Source of the DNA: Lineus longissimus
Lineage: Eukaryota > Nemertea > Pilidiophora > Heteronemertea > Lineidae
Assembly: GCF_910592395.1 (NCBI RefSeq)
Contig: NC_088317.1
Coordinates: 1,922,001 to 1,986,000, forward strand
Length of the DNA stretch: 64,000 nt
Direction: 5' to 3'
Shown here: in pieces, positions 50,801 through 57,143 of the stretch
Position numbering within the stretch: position 1 is the stretch's first letter
Layout: each line of letters begins with the position of its first letter
Translations under genes and position numbers: made by a program
Notes under the pieces: model-generated
The model's database searches: none
What the model saw: the letters and a program-made list of their open reading frames with translations, nothing else
Told to the model about the DNA's origin: nothing

Positions 50801-53800
50801 ATGGTTTCGTGATGACTGTTGGGGAATTTTATTGAGATACGAATTAAACATGTTGAAGGAAAGAACAGCGCTAAACAGTATGGGCATATTATAAAGTTCT
50901 AGTGCTGCAGAAGATTTGGTAATTTCATATCCAGAGAGTGTAATGAAGTAGAAGATTTAAATTGAAAAGCAGATGATCACATGAATATATCATGAAATAA
51001 TACAGAGCATGATCTTGCATAATTTCAACTTACCGCCTTGTGACAAATGAGCACATCGAACTTTTAACTACAAAATTCACTTTAAAGCAGTAGACCTACC
51101 TGGAAAGACAGAAAAATCGACAGCTGTTAGTCAAATACATAATTATATTGTGTCTCCAACTTGTTAAAGATTTCATGCTGAAAACAAAGCTTGTTTCATC
51201 ATTGGGAGAGAGATGTCACTCGACAGCAACTGCATTTAACTTTCTATAACTTTTGGCAAAAATTTTGGTCAAGTTGAAAAAATATGTCTTCAGGGCTACT
51301 TCCCCCTTGCTGCCAAACGCGACTCATCAGGCAAGACCATTCTCCTACTCGTCTTCCTTTATTTTTGGCTCTGATGTATCTTGTATCATTCTCATAGGTG
51401 CCAAAGCTTTAAAAAGAACATTTATCTCCATCTAACCAATTTGAATGAAACTAACATATTGATGAGTGAACTTGGCTCTGATCAGAGCTGCTAGTTCCAC
51501 CAAGCTGATGTTGGTAAAACTAATTTATTGATCTTTAGCCTTGAAATCATACACAGTGAGGTGAATGCGGTCACACCTTTCAAGAGCGATGATTAGCCCC
51601 ACCTAGCTGTTTCCTGCAGAACTAATTTATTGATCTCGTCGACGCCAGTGGCACCCAAGTGTACACTTACATTGACACATTAGAGAAAAATATGAGTGTG
51701 TGAAACCATAGCAACCACACAAGCCCTGGGTATCAATCGGCAAGAGACAATCAGGCTGGGAAACTGAAAGGAGATTATATCCGAATAGATCTGCATTTCG
51801 GAAGAAGACTCTCACCAAAATCCGTCCAGCCAAGGCTTGAAACTTTAACAGAGAGCCTCCACTGACCAGCCCTCTAACAATATCACAGGTTCTATATAAT
51901 ATTCATCACTCAGTCTATGGATTTTTCTCAAAATCAATTACAATTTCAACAAGGATGTTTTGATTGTTCATCGATTTTTACCACTAATTGATTAATGTGC
52001 CGTACCTTAATAGCAGCACCCCTACATAGAGCAAATCATAGTTCTACACCATGTGGTAAAATCACTTGAAAACAAGTCCACATGGCATAAAGTTCTAGTG
52101 ACTGAAGTGTGGTGGTATATGGTATATGAGGCCGAATATACATGCTTCCCGAAATTGGTGGCTTGCATTGGAACTAACTTTTTCCCCCTTGTCCGTCATT
52201 AAAGGCATTCAAGTGTGTTGGTCAACCATGACTATCTCCTTTGTCCCTCCACCATAAGACCTAGTTTCCTCTTATGACATCACTATTTCGGACACTCAGC
52301 GCCACATTTTCGGAAAGGTGTATATGGTACATGAGGACGAATATAGTTAGCCCGACTTTCTCTCTTTGATCAGAGCTTTAGAGATCATAAGAGGGACGCT
52401 CTCTCAGAGCCTTGTGTGTCATATTGCAACACTTGGATGGCAAGTCCAACACCTAACCATACTCAACAATAACACTGTGCTCCGTTGAGAGCAAGAAATC
52501 TGTGGTCAATATGGCCAAACCTCAAAGCTGCTAATTCAGAGACATCACCTCCTTCGAGAAAGCGTTGATTAATTCCAGCCTTATTCATCACCACAGAAGC
52601 TGTACGCCATTGACCTTGGGTCATGATGAATAACGATCGCACCACACTGACGCAAACGGTATGTTGTTCTCTTGACATATTGATCTCTGTCTATAACATC
52701 CTAATCTTGGGATTAATTCTGTTAACTCATTCAAGTTTCTAAGCATTCATCCACATCATAAAATCCATTTGGATGTGTTGATGAGACTAATGAATTTCAG
52801 TATACATTACATGTAGCTCTTAACTCTTCAATAAATCAACCCCCATTTTCATTTATCTGTATTCTGTTGTAATGTTGGAGGGGAAATGGCTTTGGCAAGA
52901 GCTTGGACAACCTTCCCTCCAGACAGCCCAGTTCACAACAAGTATGACAATTGTATTCCCCAATATGATTGCTCCCTTCAACTCCTTGACACCTGGAAAC
53001 AATATTTCCAACCAAAAGCAAAATGGTAACTTATCATCTGCGCCAATCACATCAAAGGCAAATCATCTTGTTTCCACTATTCTCCATATCAACCACAAAA
53101 GCCCTTCCATAATTACACCATAATATGAAGGAATCAGTTTGCTATTCGTTAGCCGTTGCCATGGAAACATGACATAGCCCTGTCATAAATCTGCCAACCA
53201 AGCACTGCCAGAATAAAAGCAACATAACATCGAGTGTTCTCCGCTGTCTTTTTGATGGGCGTCAACAATGATGGAACAATAACAGAATTGATTACAGCAA
53301 TAAAATGGCCAATGGGAGTTTTATGATATATGGCTGATCTACTATCTATCAAATTTCACCTCCATCCCCCCCCCCCCCCACTCATTTTCTGTGTCTTCTC
53401 CCAAAACCGGTAACAGGTAGTCATTTTGAAGTAAGAGAATGACAGGTACCGTTCAATACACCTCGTCCATGTCACAGGTAGCCTGAGCACGCTTTCCGAG
53501 CACTATTGATTTTTTCTGCATAAATGCGGCTCACTGCCGTGACTGTTCTGCGTCATATCTAATTTTACATCATCCCATCATAATCCTTCAATGTGTTGTG
53601 TATTTGATATCAACGTATCTCATTTGAATTTCTTATGTCTAACTCGCAAGGACCAGGAAGTCATGAAATACAGATAAGTGACTGTCATAAAATCAGTCAG
53701 GAGCCACAATGTCCGAAGGGTGTCCTTAATAGTGAGGTTCAACTGTACATCAGGGAAGCTGTTTTAAAGAACATGCCGAACATGTCACTGTGTAGGCCTG

Positions 53801-54326
53801 ATCTCATGACAGTCACCCCATATTTCAGTAAGGCGATATGTTTGATATTTACACAAATGTCAGCCAGGACAGGGATGCACCAAAACGCTGTCATGCCTGT
53901 TTTTCATGACTGGATTGAATAAACCCAGCATGTACATGTAGGAGGGCTCTTAACTAGATTACACTTCAATTCAAAATAATGGATCCTACCTGTTAGTAAA
54001 CTGGGACTCCCCTCCGAACACGTGTCGAAGATGCTACTCCCGGTCCCTGTTGGGCTCGGTGAATTCTCCGAACCATCTAGACCCTCAATTCTACTCGCTG
54101 ATAACGGGCTTTCACCCGAAGTGGTCCCATATGTCCCAGTGTCCCCAGATGACGTCGTGGGAAAACCTACACTGAAATCGTCGACAAAATTCAGGGTAGC
54201 AGGTCTTTCCGCCCAGGCATGCCAAGATGTGGAACGGTTGATTTTCTTGAAAGAATCAACAAAGTGTTGAATTTCTGTCTCAATCTCTGTTGTCGACGAG
54301 GTGCAGTTGCTCGGCATTTCGATCAT
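29746..54326 (-). CDS. MCF2L: MCF2/DBS-family Rho guanine-nucleotide exchange factor (whole gene)
   Basis: This gene encodes a Dbl-family activator of Rho GTPases, orthologous to the vertebrate MCF2/MCF2L/MCF2L2 group. Coding exons on the minus strand: one of four candidate first exons (53990-54326, 43287-43398, 42170-42278 or 39817-39967), then 39086-39175, 38802-38916, optional 37811-37834, 36470-36560, 36170-36283, 35655-35771, 35296-35439, 34963-35099, 34529-34763, 33898-34281, 33490-33780, 33074-33259, 32738-32853, 32386-32551, 31971-32189, 31571-31777, 31161-31393, 30741-30909, 30007-30229 and 29746-29852. All phases match, giving 1164 residues with the 39967 start and 1226 with the 54326 start; human DBS is about 1137. 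In 1164-residue numbering: Sec14 about 60-215, spectrin-like coiled coil 227-530, DH 660-850, PH 857-970, SH3 1060-1115. In this family the DH-PH pair catalyses nucleotide exchange on Cdc42/RhoA-type GTPases, and Sec14 and PH contact phosphoinositides. No broken or missing domain is seen. Confidence 0.95.
30007..30229 (-). CDS. MCF2L: MCF2-like GEF, SH3 exon
   Basis: Encodes a whole SH3 domain, with ALYDY-like LADYDK, the acidic loop [11 protein letters not shown], the tandem Trp of GWWYV and the 3-10 region GWAPASYL. The acceptor is TTGTTCCAG before 30229 and the donor is G|GTGAGT at 30007. A C-terminal SH3 is found in MCF2L but not in the classic MCF2 product, so this gene retains the MCF2L-type layout. 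Confidence 0.93.
30559..30652 (-). pseudogene. Relic duplicate of the acidic linker exon
   Basis: On the minus strand this intronic stretch encodes [16 protein letters not shown] in one frame, resembling [13 protein letters not shown] of the exon at 30741-30909, and upstream ISDWDG resembles SDDGW. The nucleotide match includes ACCTCTTT.CAAGTCCTAGTGAT and a shared AGGTTGG at the donor side. Its donor phase differs (2 instead of 0) and no good acceptor in the right frame was found, so it is probably a dead or dying exon copy. Confidence 0.55.
30741..30909 (-). CDS. MCF2L: MCF2-like GEF, acidic linker exon
   Basis: 56 codons rich in Asn, Ser and acidic residues ([33 protein letters not shown]) linking PH to SH3. 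Human DBS has a comparable DDGGWSSAEE-type segment at the same place. Acceptor ATTTCCAG, donor ACG|GTAGGT, exit phase 0. No folded domain is expected. Confidence 0.88.
31161..31393 (-). CDS. MCF2L: MCF2-like GEF, PH domain C-terminal exon
   Basis: Encodes [28 protein letters not shown] and [11 protein letters not shown], i.e. the later strands and the C-terminal helix of the PH domain with its invariant Trp (about residue 962). It ends in a charged helix ([13 protein letters not shown]) with exit phase 2. Confidence 0.93.
31571..31777 (-). CDS. MCF2L: MCF2-like GEF, PH domain N-terminal exon
   Basis: Encodes the start of PH ([39 protein letters not shown]) in phase 0/0. The MQG.F.VW and R.VFLY..A..FCK patterns are typical of the DBS PH domain, which packs on DH and assists GTPase binding in that family. 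Confidence 0.93.
31971..32189 (-). CDS. MCF2L: MCF2-like GEF, DH domain exon with conserved region 3
   Basis: Encodes [19 protein letters not shown], the most conserved DH helix (CR3), followed by the helices [20 protein letters not shown]. Phase 0/0, donor ACA|GTGAGT. The residues expected for GTPase exchange are all present. Confidence 0.95.
32386..32551 (-). CDS. MCF2L: MCF2-like GEF, DH domain exon (middle helices)
   Basis: Encodes [32 protein letters not shown] and [13 protein letters not shown], the centre of DH. YCQNKP is diagnostic for the MCF2/DBS subfamily. Enters with one base completing a Gly codon, leaves in phase 0. Confidence 0.94.
32614..32645. repeat. ATAGC/ATAGCA microsatellite
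   Basis: About five irregular copies of a CATAG word in the intron between two DH exons. Confidence 0.6.
32738..32853 (-). CDS. MCF2L: MCF2-like GEF, DH domain exon ([16 protein letters not shown])
   Basis: Encodes [18 protein letters not shown] and [17 protein letters not shown], matching the segment between DH conserved regions 1 and 2. Acceptor TTTCCAG, donor GG|GTAGGC, exit phase 2. Confidence 0.94.
33074..33259 (-). CDS. MCF2L: MCF2-like GEF, start of the DH domain
   Basis: Encodes a Ser/Asp-rich linker ([18 protein letters not shown]) and then [22 protein letters not shown] conserved region 1, whose Glu contacts switch I of the GTPase in this family. Phase 0/0, donor GAG|GTAGGT. Confidence 0.94.
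33490..33780 (-). CDS. MCF2L: MCF2-like GEF, coiled-coil end and Pro-rich linker
   Basis: Encodes the last spectrin-like helix ([25 protein letters not shown]), the family motif [10 protein letters not shown], then a Pro-rich and basic linker ([34 protein letters not shown]). Donor AGA|GTAAGT, phase 0. The linker carries PxxP-type sites that could bind an SH3 domain, possibly the protein's own; this is inference. Confidence 0.93.
33898..34281 (-). CDS. MCF2L: MCF2-like GEF, spectrin-like repeat exon
   Basis: The longest exon (128 codons). It contains [40 protein letters not shown] and [15 protein letters not shown], all aligning to the spectrin-like region of human MCF2/DBS (HYAVD.I.PKC.EL and FD.IL.PE). 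Phase 0/0, donor CGG|GTAGGT. Confidence 0.95.
34529..34763 (-). CDS. MCF2L: MCF2-like GEF, spectrin-like repeat exon with FWAKH
   Basis: Encodes [38 protein letters not shown] and a C-terminal helix. The FWAKH...LQLR.FE pattern is the signature of this family's first spectrin repeat. Enters with one base, exits in phase 0 at AAG|GTATAA. Confidence 0.94.
34790..34838. repeat. A/T low-complexity tract
   Basis: Poly(A) runs broken by ATTAAAAATT words, in an intron of the MCF2-like gene. Confidence 0.8.
34963..35099 (-). CDS. MCF2L: MCF2-like GEF, inter-helix exon
   Basis: Encodes [21 protein letters not shown], an acidic turn ([13 protein letters not shown]) and [10 protein letters not shown]. 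Human DBS has an equivalent L..GHS.L..LRE segment. Donor CG|GTACGT, exit phase 2. Confidence 0.9.
35296..35439 (-). CDS. MCF2L: MCF2-like GEF, exon with ETELPND motif
   Basis: Encodes [20 protein letters not shown], then ETELPNDVQ, nearly identical to the ETELPND.QS segment of vertebrate DBS. Phase 0/0, donor GAG|GTAAGA. Confidence 0.94.
35655..35771 (-). CDS. MCF2L: MCF2-like GEF, end of the Sec14 domain
   Basis: Encodes [20 protein letters not shown] and [18 protein letters not shown], the C-terminal part of the CRAL-TRIO/Sec14 fold (VMLSS..DLH.YID..QLT.DLGG in relatives). The donor is CTT|GTACGC, a weaker site chosen because it joins in phase to the next exon as HRL-AIEKF, matching the family. 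Confidence 0.92.
36170..36283 (-). CDS. MCF2L: MCF2-like GEF, Sec14 domain exon
   Basis: Encodes [20 protein letters not shown] and [15 protein letters not shown], aligning to FPA.L.LVLVLRP.GF.QR..SD..FKF in DBS. Phase 0/0, donor CAG|GTGAGA. Confidence 0.94.
36300..36460 (-). mobile_element. Possible tRNA-derived SINE fragment
   Basis: On the minus strand GGGTTTGATTCCTGGTCGG resembles a Pol III B box (GGTTTGATTCC against GGTTCGANTCC) and is followed by GACATACTCACATCATATC, a layout common in invertebrate SINE bodies. No convincing A box was found at the right distance upstream, so it may be 5'-truncated or chance. Confidence 0.3.
36470..36560 (-). CDS. MCF2L: MCF2-like GEF, Sec14 domain exon ([13 protein letters not shown])
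   Basis: Encodes [20 protein letters not shown] followed by KAILCKIS, the core beta strand and helix of the Sec14 fold. It enters with a single base, so it can follow either 38802-38916 directly or the optional 24-nt exon. Confidence 0.95.
36561..37810. other. Intron without other features
   Basis: AT-rich intron of the MCF2-like gene. A plus-strand open frame of 111 codons at 37114-37449 has no recognisable domain and an AT-driven composition (many Tyr, Phe, His); it is treated as chance. Confidence 0.5.
37811..37834 (-). CDS. MCF2L: Candidate 24-nt cassette microexon in the Sec14 domain
   Basis: Bounded by ATCTTTCAG and GA|GTGAGT. It enters after two bases of a Ser codon and leaves after two bases of a Glu codon, so inclusion adds exactly FMSDPDGE and skipping leaves the frame intact. 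Without it the protein reads [11 protein letters not shown], matching the vertebrate IPSLQDAGIGF spacing; with it the loop before the core strand is eight residues longer. Expression is not shown, but both splice sites and the phase fit. Confidence 0.6.
37995..38108. repeat. Two tandem 61-bp units, each a hairpin
   Basis: Units begin CAGCAACCTCCAC at 37995 and 38056. In each, CAGGGGTGTTGC pairs with GCAACCACCCCTG (one bulged C) around a 13-nt loop (first unit: 38010-38021 with 38035-38047). A third, degenerate copy begins near 38170. It lies in the intron next to the candidate microexon. Confidence 0.75.
38802..38916 (-). CDS. MCF2L: MCF2-like GEF, Sec14 domain exon (ITFPDNP)
   Basis: Encodes [17 protein letters not shown] and [13 protein letters not shown], matching GG...GSPVITFPDYP and .VMTYLTSIPS in human DBS. 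Acceptor CTCTCTCAG, donor TC|GTAAGT, exit phase 2. Confidence 0.95.
39086..39175 (-). CDS. MCF2L: MCF2-like GEF, first shared exon
   Basis: Encodes [20 protein letters not shown] and [11 protein letters not shown], aligning to DEIMHQDIVPL..ADI...L..RFAYLSG of vertebrate DBS. It enters after one base (phase 1), and all four candidate first exons end in that phase. Acceptor ATCTTTGCAG, donor CAG|GTAAGA. Confidence 0.92.
39817..39967 (-). CDS. MCF2L: MCF2-like GEF, candidate alternative first exon D
   Basis: ATG at 39965-39967 in a good context (CTTAAGATGG), then 50 codons beginning [19 protein letters not shown], with a Cys-rich stretch ([10 protein letters not shown]), to the donor G|GTAGGT. 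Exit phase 1 fits the next exon. An in-frame TTG further upstream was not used. This is the promoter closest to the shared exons. Confidence 0.75.
39968..42169. other. Intronic/intergenic sequence between alternative first exons D and C
   Basis: No coding region on either strand shows domain similarity. The short open frames at 39876-40271, 41011-41205 and 41324-41506 are unsupported. No transposon ends recognised. Confidence 0.45.
42170..42278 (-). CDS. MCF2L: MCF2-like GEF, candidate alternative first exon C
   Basis: ATG at 42276-42278 in context AAAAATGG, 36 codons (beginning [17 protein letters not shown]) and a consensus donor TCAA|GTAAGA in phase 1. It would give a moderately hydrophobic N-terminus. 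Support is the start context, donor and phase only, so it is weaker than the others. Confidence 0.45.
42279..43286. other. Sequence between alternative first exons C and B
   Basis: No gene, RNA or repeat could be supported. The minus-strand open frame at 42575-42802 starts on TTG and is taken as chance. Confidence 0.45.
43287..43398 (-). CDS. MCF2L: MCF2-like GEF, candidate alternative first exon B
   Basis: ATG at 43396-43398 in context AAAATGG, 37 codons ([19 protein letters not shown], then an acidic EEEEE run and VQDLEHQ) and donor CAAG|GTAAGG in phase 1, joining cleanly to the shared exon at 39175. The short hydrophobic-then-acidic N-terminus differs completely from those of the other first exons. 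Three 30-bp repeats with hormone-receptor half-sites lie 73-162 bp upstream. Confidence 0.65.
43471..43560. promoter_or_regulatory. Three 30-bp tandem repeats with nuclear-receptor half-sites
   Basis: Units 43471-43500, 43501-43530 and 43531-43560. Units 2 and 3 contain TCAAGGTCA (43517-43525, 43547-43555), the extended half-site of ERR/NR5A-type receptors, and an everted TGACCT-6-AGGTCA pair. TGAGTCA, an AP-1 site, is created at both unit junctions (43497-43503, 43527-43533). Unit 1 is diverged. It lies just upstream of first exon B on the minus strand, so it may act as its promoter or enhancer; that is inference. Confidence 0.6.
43561..45019. other. Non-coding sequence upstream of first exon B
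   Basis: No supported gene or transposon. Open frames here are short and start on non-ATG codons or have AT-driven composition. Confidence 0.4.
45100..45540. repeat. Degenerate ~135-147 bp tandem repeat, about three copies
   Basis: Copies start at GATCACC or AATCACC words near 45157, 45300 and 45433, and share GCCACAT, GGTGAAGTCAAT.TTCCT and GCAGCTATCTTTCAT. A partial tail of a further copy precedes them (GCTCACAAATG near 45125). Identity is low, indicating an old array. Confidence 0.6.
45541..48012. other. Non-coding sequence, no supported gene
   Basis: Several minus-strand open frames of 60-111 codons (for example 45938-46261, 46933-47268, 47247-47579) begin on TTG or GTG and show no domain or codon bias. 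They are not called. Confidence 0.4.
48013..48420 (+). other. Unrecognised 135-codon open frame
   Basis: ATG-initiated frame beginning [18 protein letters not shown], rich in Ser, Thr and Ile, without a recognisable domain, signal peptide or repeat. It is longer than neighbouring chance frames in this AT-rich DNA, but there is no splice or composition support, so its coding status is doubtful. Confidence 0.15.
48421..49163. other. Non-coding sequence, no supported gene
   Basis: Nothing convincing. A plus-strand frame at 48837-49073 is Arg/Ser/Cys-rich and unrecognised. Confidence 0.4.
49164..49496 (-). other. Unrecognised 110-codon open frame starting MAAF
   Basis: ATG in a good context (GAACATGGC), beginning [15 protein letters not shown]. 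The first four residues match those of first exon B (MAAF), raising the possibility of a further alternative first exon. However, no strong donor in phase 1 was found; the candidate donors GAG|GTAGAT and CAG|GTTGTC are in phase 0. No domain is recognised. Confidence 0.2.
49711..50110 (+). repeat. Interspersed direct repeat, three copies
   Basis: AATCAGCAAAATCACAAATA occurs at 49711, 49879 and 50014. Copies two and three continue as CAGGCTGAGCACTGC.GAACA. A second shared word, GTGATTTGAAATTCA or GCGATTTGAAATTCA, follows copies one and three. The arrangement looks like a degraded tandem of about 135-170 bp. Confidence 0.7.
50246..50300 (+). mobile_element. Left end of a TTAA-bounded MITE
   Basis: TTAA at 50246-50249 followed by TGGACAACTTTAGGCAGG, matching the MITE ends at 399 and 26941. 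No right end was found, so the copy is probably truncated. Confidence 0.4.
50301..53989. other. Non-coding sequence, minor repeats only
   Basis: AACTAATTTATTGATCT is present twice (about 51520 and 51620). A related pair GTATATGGTATATGAGGCCGA / GTATATGGTACATGAGGACGA lies near 52115 and 52320. There is a run of about 13 C near 53368. Minus-strand frames at 52463-52678, 52853-53050 and 53149-53352 were examined and not supported. Confidence 0.4.
53990..54326 (-). CDS. MCF2L: MCF2-like GEF, candidate alternative first exon A (longest N-terminus)
   Basis: ATG at 54324-54326 (A at -3), 112 codons and donor ACAG|GTAGGA in phase 1, matching the shared exon at 39175 across a ~14.8 kb intron. The encoded N-terminus begins [20 protein letters not shown] and is Ser/Thr/Gly-rich and acidic ([18 protein letters not shown]), i.e. 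likely disordered and phosphorylatable. Base composition is clearly more GC-rich than the surrounding intron, which supports coding. No other minus-strand gene lies between, so assignment to this gene is the simplest reading. Confidence 0.7.
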
Positions 54327-56192
54327 AATTTTAGGCTACATCGTTCCAGTGTCATAAAACAGCTACTTATCCTGTGAAATGAAACTGGCATTTTCCGAGG
54401 TGGCTTAGCTAGTGACGAATCTAAACTCCAAAAGACATAAAATCCTTGATATCAAAGACAATACATGATAAGTTCAGGAGATTCCTAAGATTGGGTACGG
54501 TAGAGAGTCCTTCATCCTAAACACGAACCCATAAAACCTCCGAAATCCACAAATTACGAAATACTATAACGCAATATCTCAAAGTCCTCTAGCCTATACA
54601 CCTACCCATGTAACCAGTGCAGTATGCTAGTCAGCCTCTGTACATCAGCTATCGCTAGTATCGTGAACATTACCAATGCTAGCATAATGCGATTCACAGA
54701 ATATCTTAACCCAGTCCACATGGCAACCATTCATTATGGTATTGATCCATGAAAATCAGTCTGCCTATCTTCAGCTCGGGTGATTCTCACCCGGAACTTA
54801 CATTGTGGTCATCAAATCAAATAACGACCAACTTACATTGTAGGCCTACAGTAGAACCTCTCTAATAAGGACGTCCGTATTTATTAGAGAGGGGGTCCTT
54901 TATAGAGAGGTGTCCGCTGAGAGATGAGGTCCGCTGCATAGAATTTCAGCTCGGCCCGGAGGGATTTTCTCAGTGTGATATCAAAGAAACTTCCCCCTAC
55001 CCCCCCCCTCGACCCTAGCCTAGGTCCTACTCCTAGGTGGGCAACGCCTAGGGCAGGCTATGTACTAAATGTAGTGATTCTGTCACATCAGAGAACATAT
55101 ATTAGCCTAGGGTCATTAGGCCATGCGCTTTTACAAAGGATTCACACCACTGAAGTGATGACTCACACATTGACAGGTGGTCCCACCCAATAACGAATTT
55201 TACCAAGTCCATGACAACCAAATAGGCCTCTGGACTTTTTACTGGCGACTACAAAATCATTATCCATTAATGATTCGCGGATATGCTAATTGGTAATCGG
55301 CCAATCATCATTATATCAATTGCTGGTGGTTGGGGTGGCGCCACTGCACTTGGTTAATACCTGGCCTGCCCTCTAATGTTTATGTATGTAGGCTACACAT
55401 CAGATCAGTCATCACAATGTAAATTTGACACGTTTATCAGTGTCTTCAATTTAATCTTCAATATAAAAGAAATTTAGATACTACCAAGTACACCGAATTG
55501 ATAAAAATACATTTGAAAAGATAGTTATGTACTTAAAAAAGTGTTTACCTTTGTCAATCTCATTAGAAAGAGGATTAATTTGGAGTAAATCCTGAAAATT
55601 TAGAAATCGGCCACCATTTTGATTTGTAAACAAATAGATCACATGACCTGAATACCTGGTGTGGCATTAATTTTTGTCCCTAAGGCGTTATGTCTCATTG
55701 CAATGAACTTGGGATTTGTTTCATTCAAGCTAAACCGTGTACTATTAATCCTGCTTTTATGTGATTCGGCAATCATGTTTTTGTGTGAATTTACACAATC
55801 ATGTTTTTATGTGATATAAGCAACCAGGATAAAGCGTGACAAAGACACAATCACGTCTTTCGGGCCCACAACGGTAGCGTTGGAAATCGACAAAAACGAA
55901 AAAAACAATATAAAACCGGAAGATTTTTTACGAAATTTTTATGAAATAAACCGAATAAAGTAGGCTTTCTACCTAACTTTTCATGTTATTTTCTACGTAA
56001 GTATAATTTCTCTTGTGTTATGAAGTAGCATACTTTTCAAAAATTACCATGAACTTTATTTTTGTGGCCGAAAATTAGTAAATTGCATCCCATTTTTGTC
56101 GATCACACACTGAACATACAGTGTGTCCCAAGAAAGATGTTGCTGTCCCATTTGCATTCACTCATAATTGTTCATCTTTCTTTCATTTCAGA
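54327..56192. other. Region between divergent MCF2-like and CEP19 genes
   Basis: It should contain the upstream promoter of first exon A and the promoter and untranslated first exon of CEP19; no core motif could be assigned. It contains a pogo-like element at 54848-54940, a C-run near 55000 and AT-rich sequence from 55.4 kb on. Confidence 0.4.
54848..54940. mobile_element. Short pogo/Tigger-like terminus with hairpin
   Basis: CAGTAGAACCTCTCT at 54849-54863 is a typical pogo/Tigger-type terminal word. CCTCTCTAATAA then pairs with TTATTAGAGAGG, and a second GAGAGGTGTCC follows. Related termini are at 61546 and 63588. Too short to be more than a solo end or MITE. Confidence 0.45.
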
Positions 56193-56693
56193 ATGTCGTC
56201 TCCGCAGTACAAGTTAAAGAAATGTGGAATAAAGTACAATCCCCCCTCGATCATCCTGGACTATGTTGTGTCAAAGTCAGGAAAGTTGAGGAGGCGAACA
56301 ATGCCACTGAGAAACTTCTCAAAGTGGTCATCAGTTGAACAATGTGCAAAGGATTTACGCGGAAATCCAAGACATGCAAGATATTTGGAGAATCTTCCGC
56401 AGAGTCAGCTACTCAAAATGATTCAGTTGATTCATGACAAACTAAACGGTATAGCCCTGCAGGAAAGTTTGAAGAAAAGTGAAGTGTTGAATATGGTTGA
56501 TCCAGATGAGGATCTAAATAAAGTTGACGATGATGTTCTCAAAAGGAAAAAGGCAATAATGAACGAGACGTTCGAAAAAAATCAGAAAAAGCCTGGCGAT
56601 CCGGATTTTACTTATGAAGTGGAAGTTGACTTTCCTGAGGTTGCTGTGGAAACGAGTGGCTGGGACTCTGATGATAACAATTCAGATTTCTAA
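56193..56693 (+). CDS. CEP19: CEP19 centrosomal protein
   Basis: A single coding exon of 166 codons plus stop. The ATG at 56193 follows an acceptor (TTTCATTTCAG) by one base, so the upstream exon is untranslated; the in-frame extension to 56121 is intronic. The product matches human CEP19 (about 163-167 residues) along its length: KKCGIKYNPPSIIL, MPLRNFSK, NPRHARYLE, DPDEDLNKVDDDVLKRKKAI, FEKNQKKPGDP, VEVDFPE and an acidic tail with GWDSDD. CEP19 sits at the mother centriole/basal body, binds FOP and CEP350, and recruits RABL2 for ciliary entry of IFT-B (known from vertebrates). No truncation or frameshift is seen. It is divergent from the MCF2-like gene and convergent with ENOX. Confidence 0.96.
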   Translation: MSSPQYKLKKCGIKYNPPSIILDYVVSKSGKLRRRTMPLRNFSKWSSVEQCAKDLRGNPRHARYLENLPQSQLLKMIQLIHDKLNGIALQESLKKSEVLNMVDPDEDLNKVDDDVLKRKKAIMNETFEKNQKKPGDPDFTYEVEVDFPEVAVETSGWDSDDNNSDF

Positions 56694-57137
56694 AAATAGT
56701 TGATTTTTGTGATTCAAATGACCATTTTTGAATTTGCCAAAGTCAACAAGTATATAATATATGAACAGTAAATGCTCACAAACTTATTTCTTCTGAAGTA
56801 AAGGGTTTTTCATATTGTTGTATAGAAATGTCAGAGAAAAGTCTATCATATCAAATTTTTCCTGGTAGCCCAACAAACGTTTGACAAAATCTCAGGAACA
56901 GTTTTTAAGTTAACTATTTCAAAATTGAGGGTCCCAGGCCATGTTTCCTGCTTCAAAAGACCAGGTTATCTTGAGCCCTTATTATGGAAAAAATCTCTGT
57001 GCAGTAGTTACATAATGTGTCTTCATTAACACTCGGATACCGTCCACGTTATTACTAATTACACTCGTTTAGCTCGTGATGAAGCTTGCAAAACTTAACC
57101 ATGTTTGTTGCGATATTTTGATACTTTTATAATGTGT

Positions 57138-57143
57138 AATAAA
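57138..57143 (+). terminator. CEP19: Candidate CEP19 polyadenylation signal
   Basis: AATAAA about 445 bp after the CEP19 stop, in AT-rich sequence. A further one occurs at about 57257 (ATGAAATAAAC). Confidence 0.45.

Noticed and set aside
51627-51860. Donor-like TTTTG|GTGAGA on the minus strand near 51.8 kb
   Set aside because: No ATG upstream in frame and phase 0, so it cannot feed the shared exon as coding; at best an untranslated exon without other support.
52463-52678. Minus-strand ATG frame with a phase-1 GAG|GTGATG site as a fifth first exon
   Set aside because: Poor start context, mediocre donor and no coding composition; chance is likely in 15 kb of intron.
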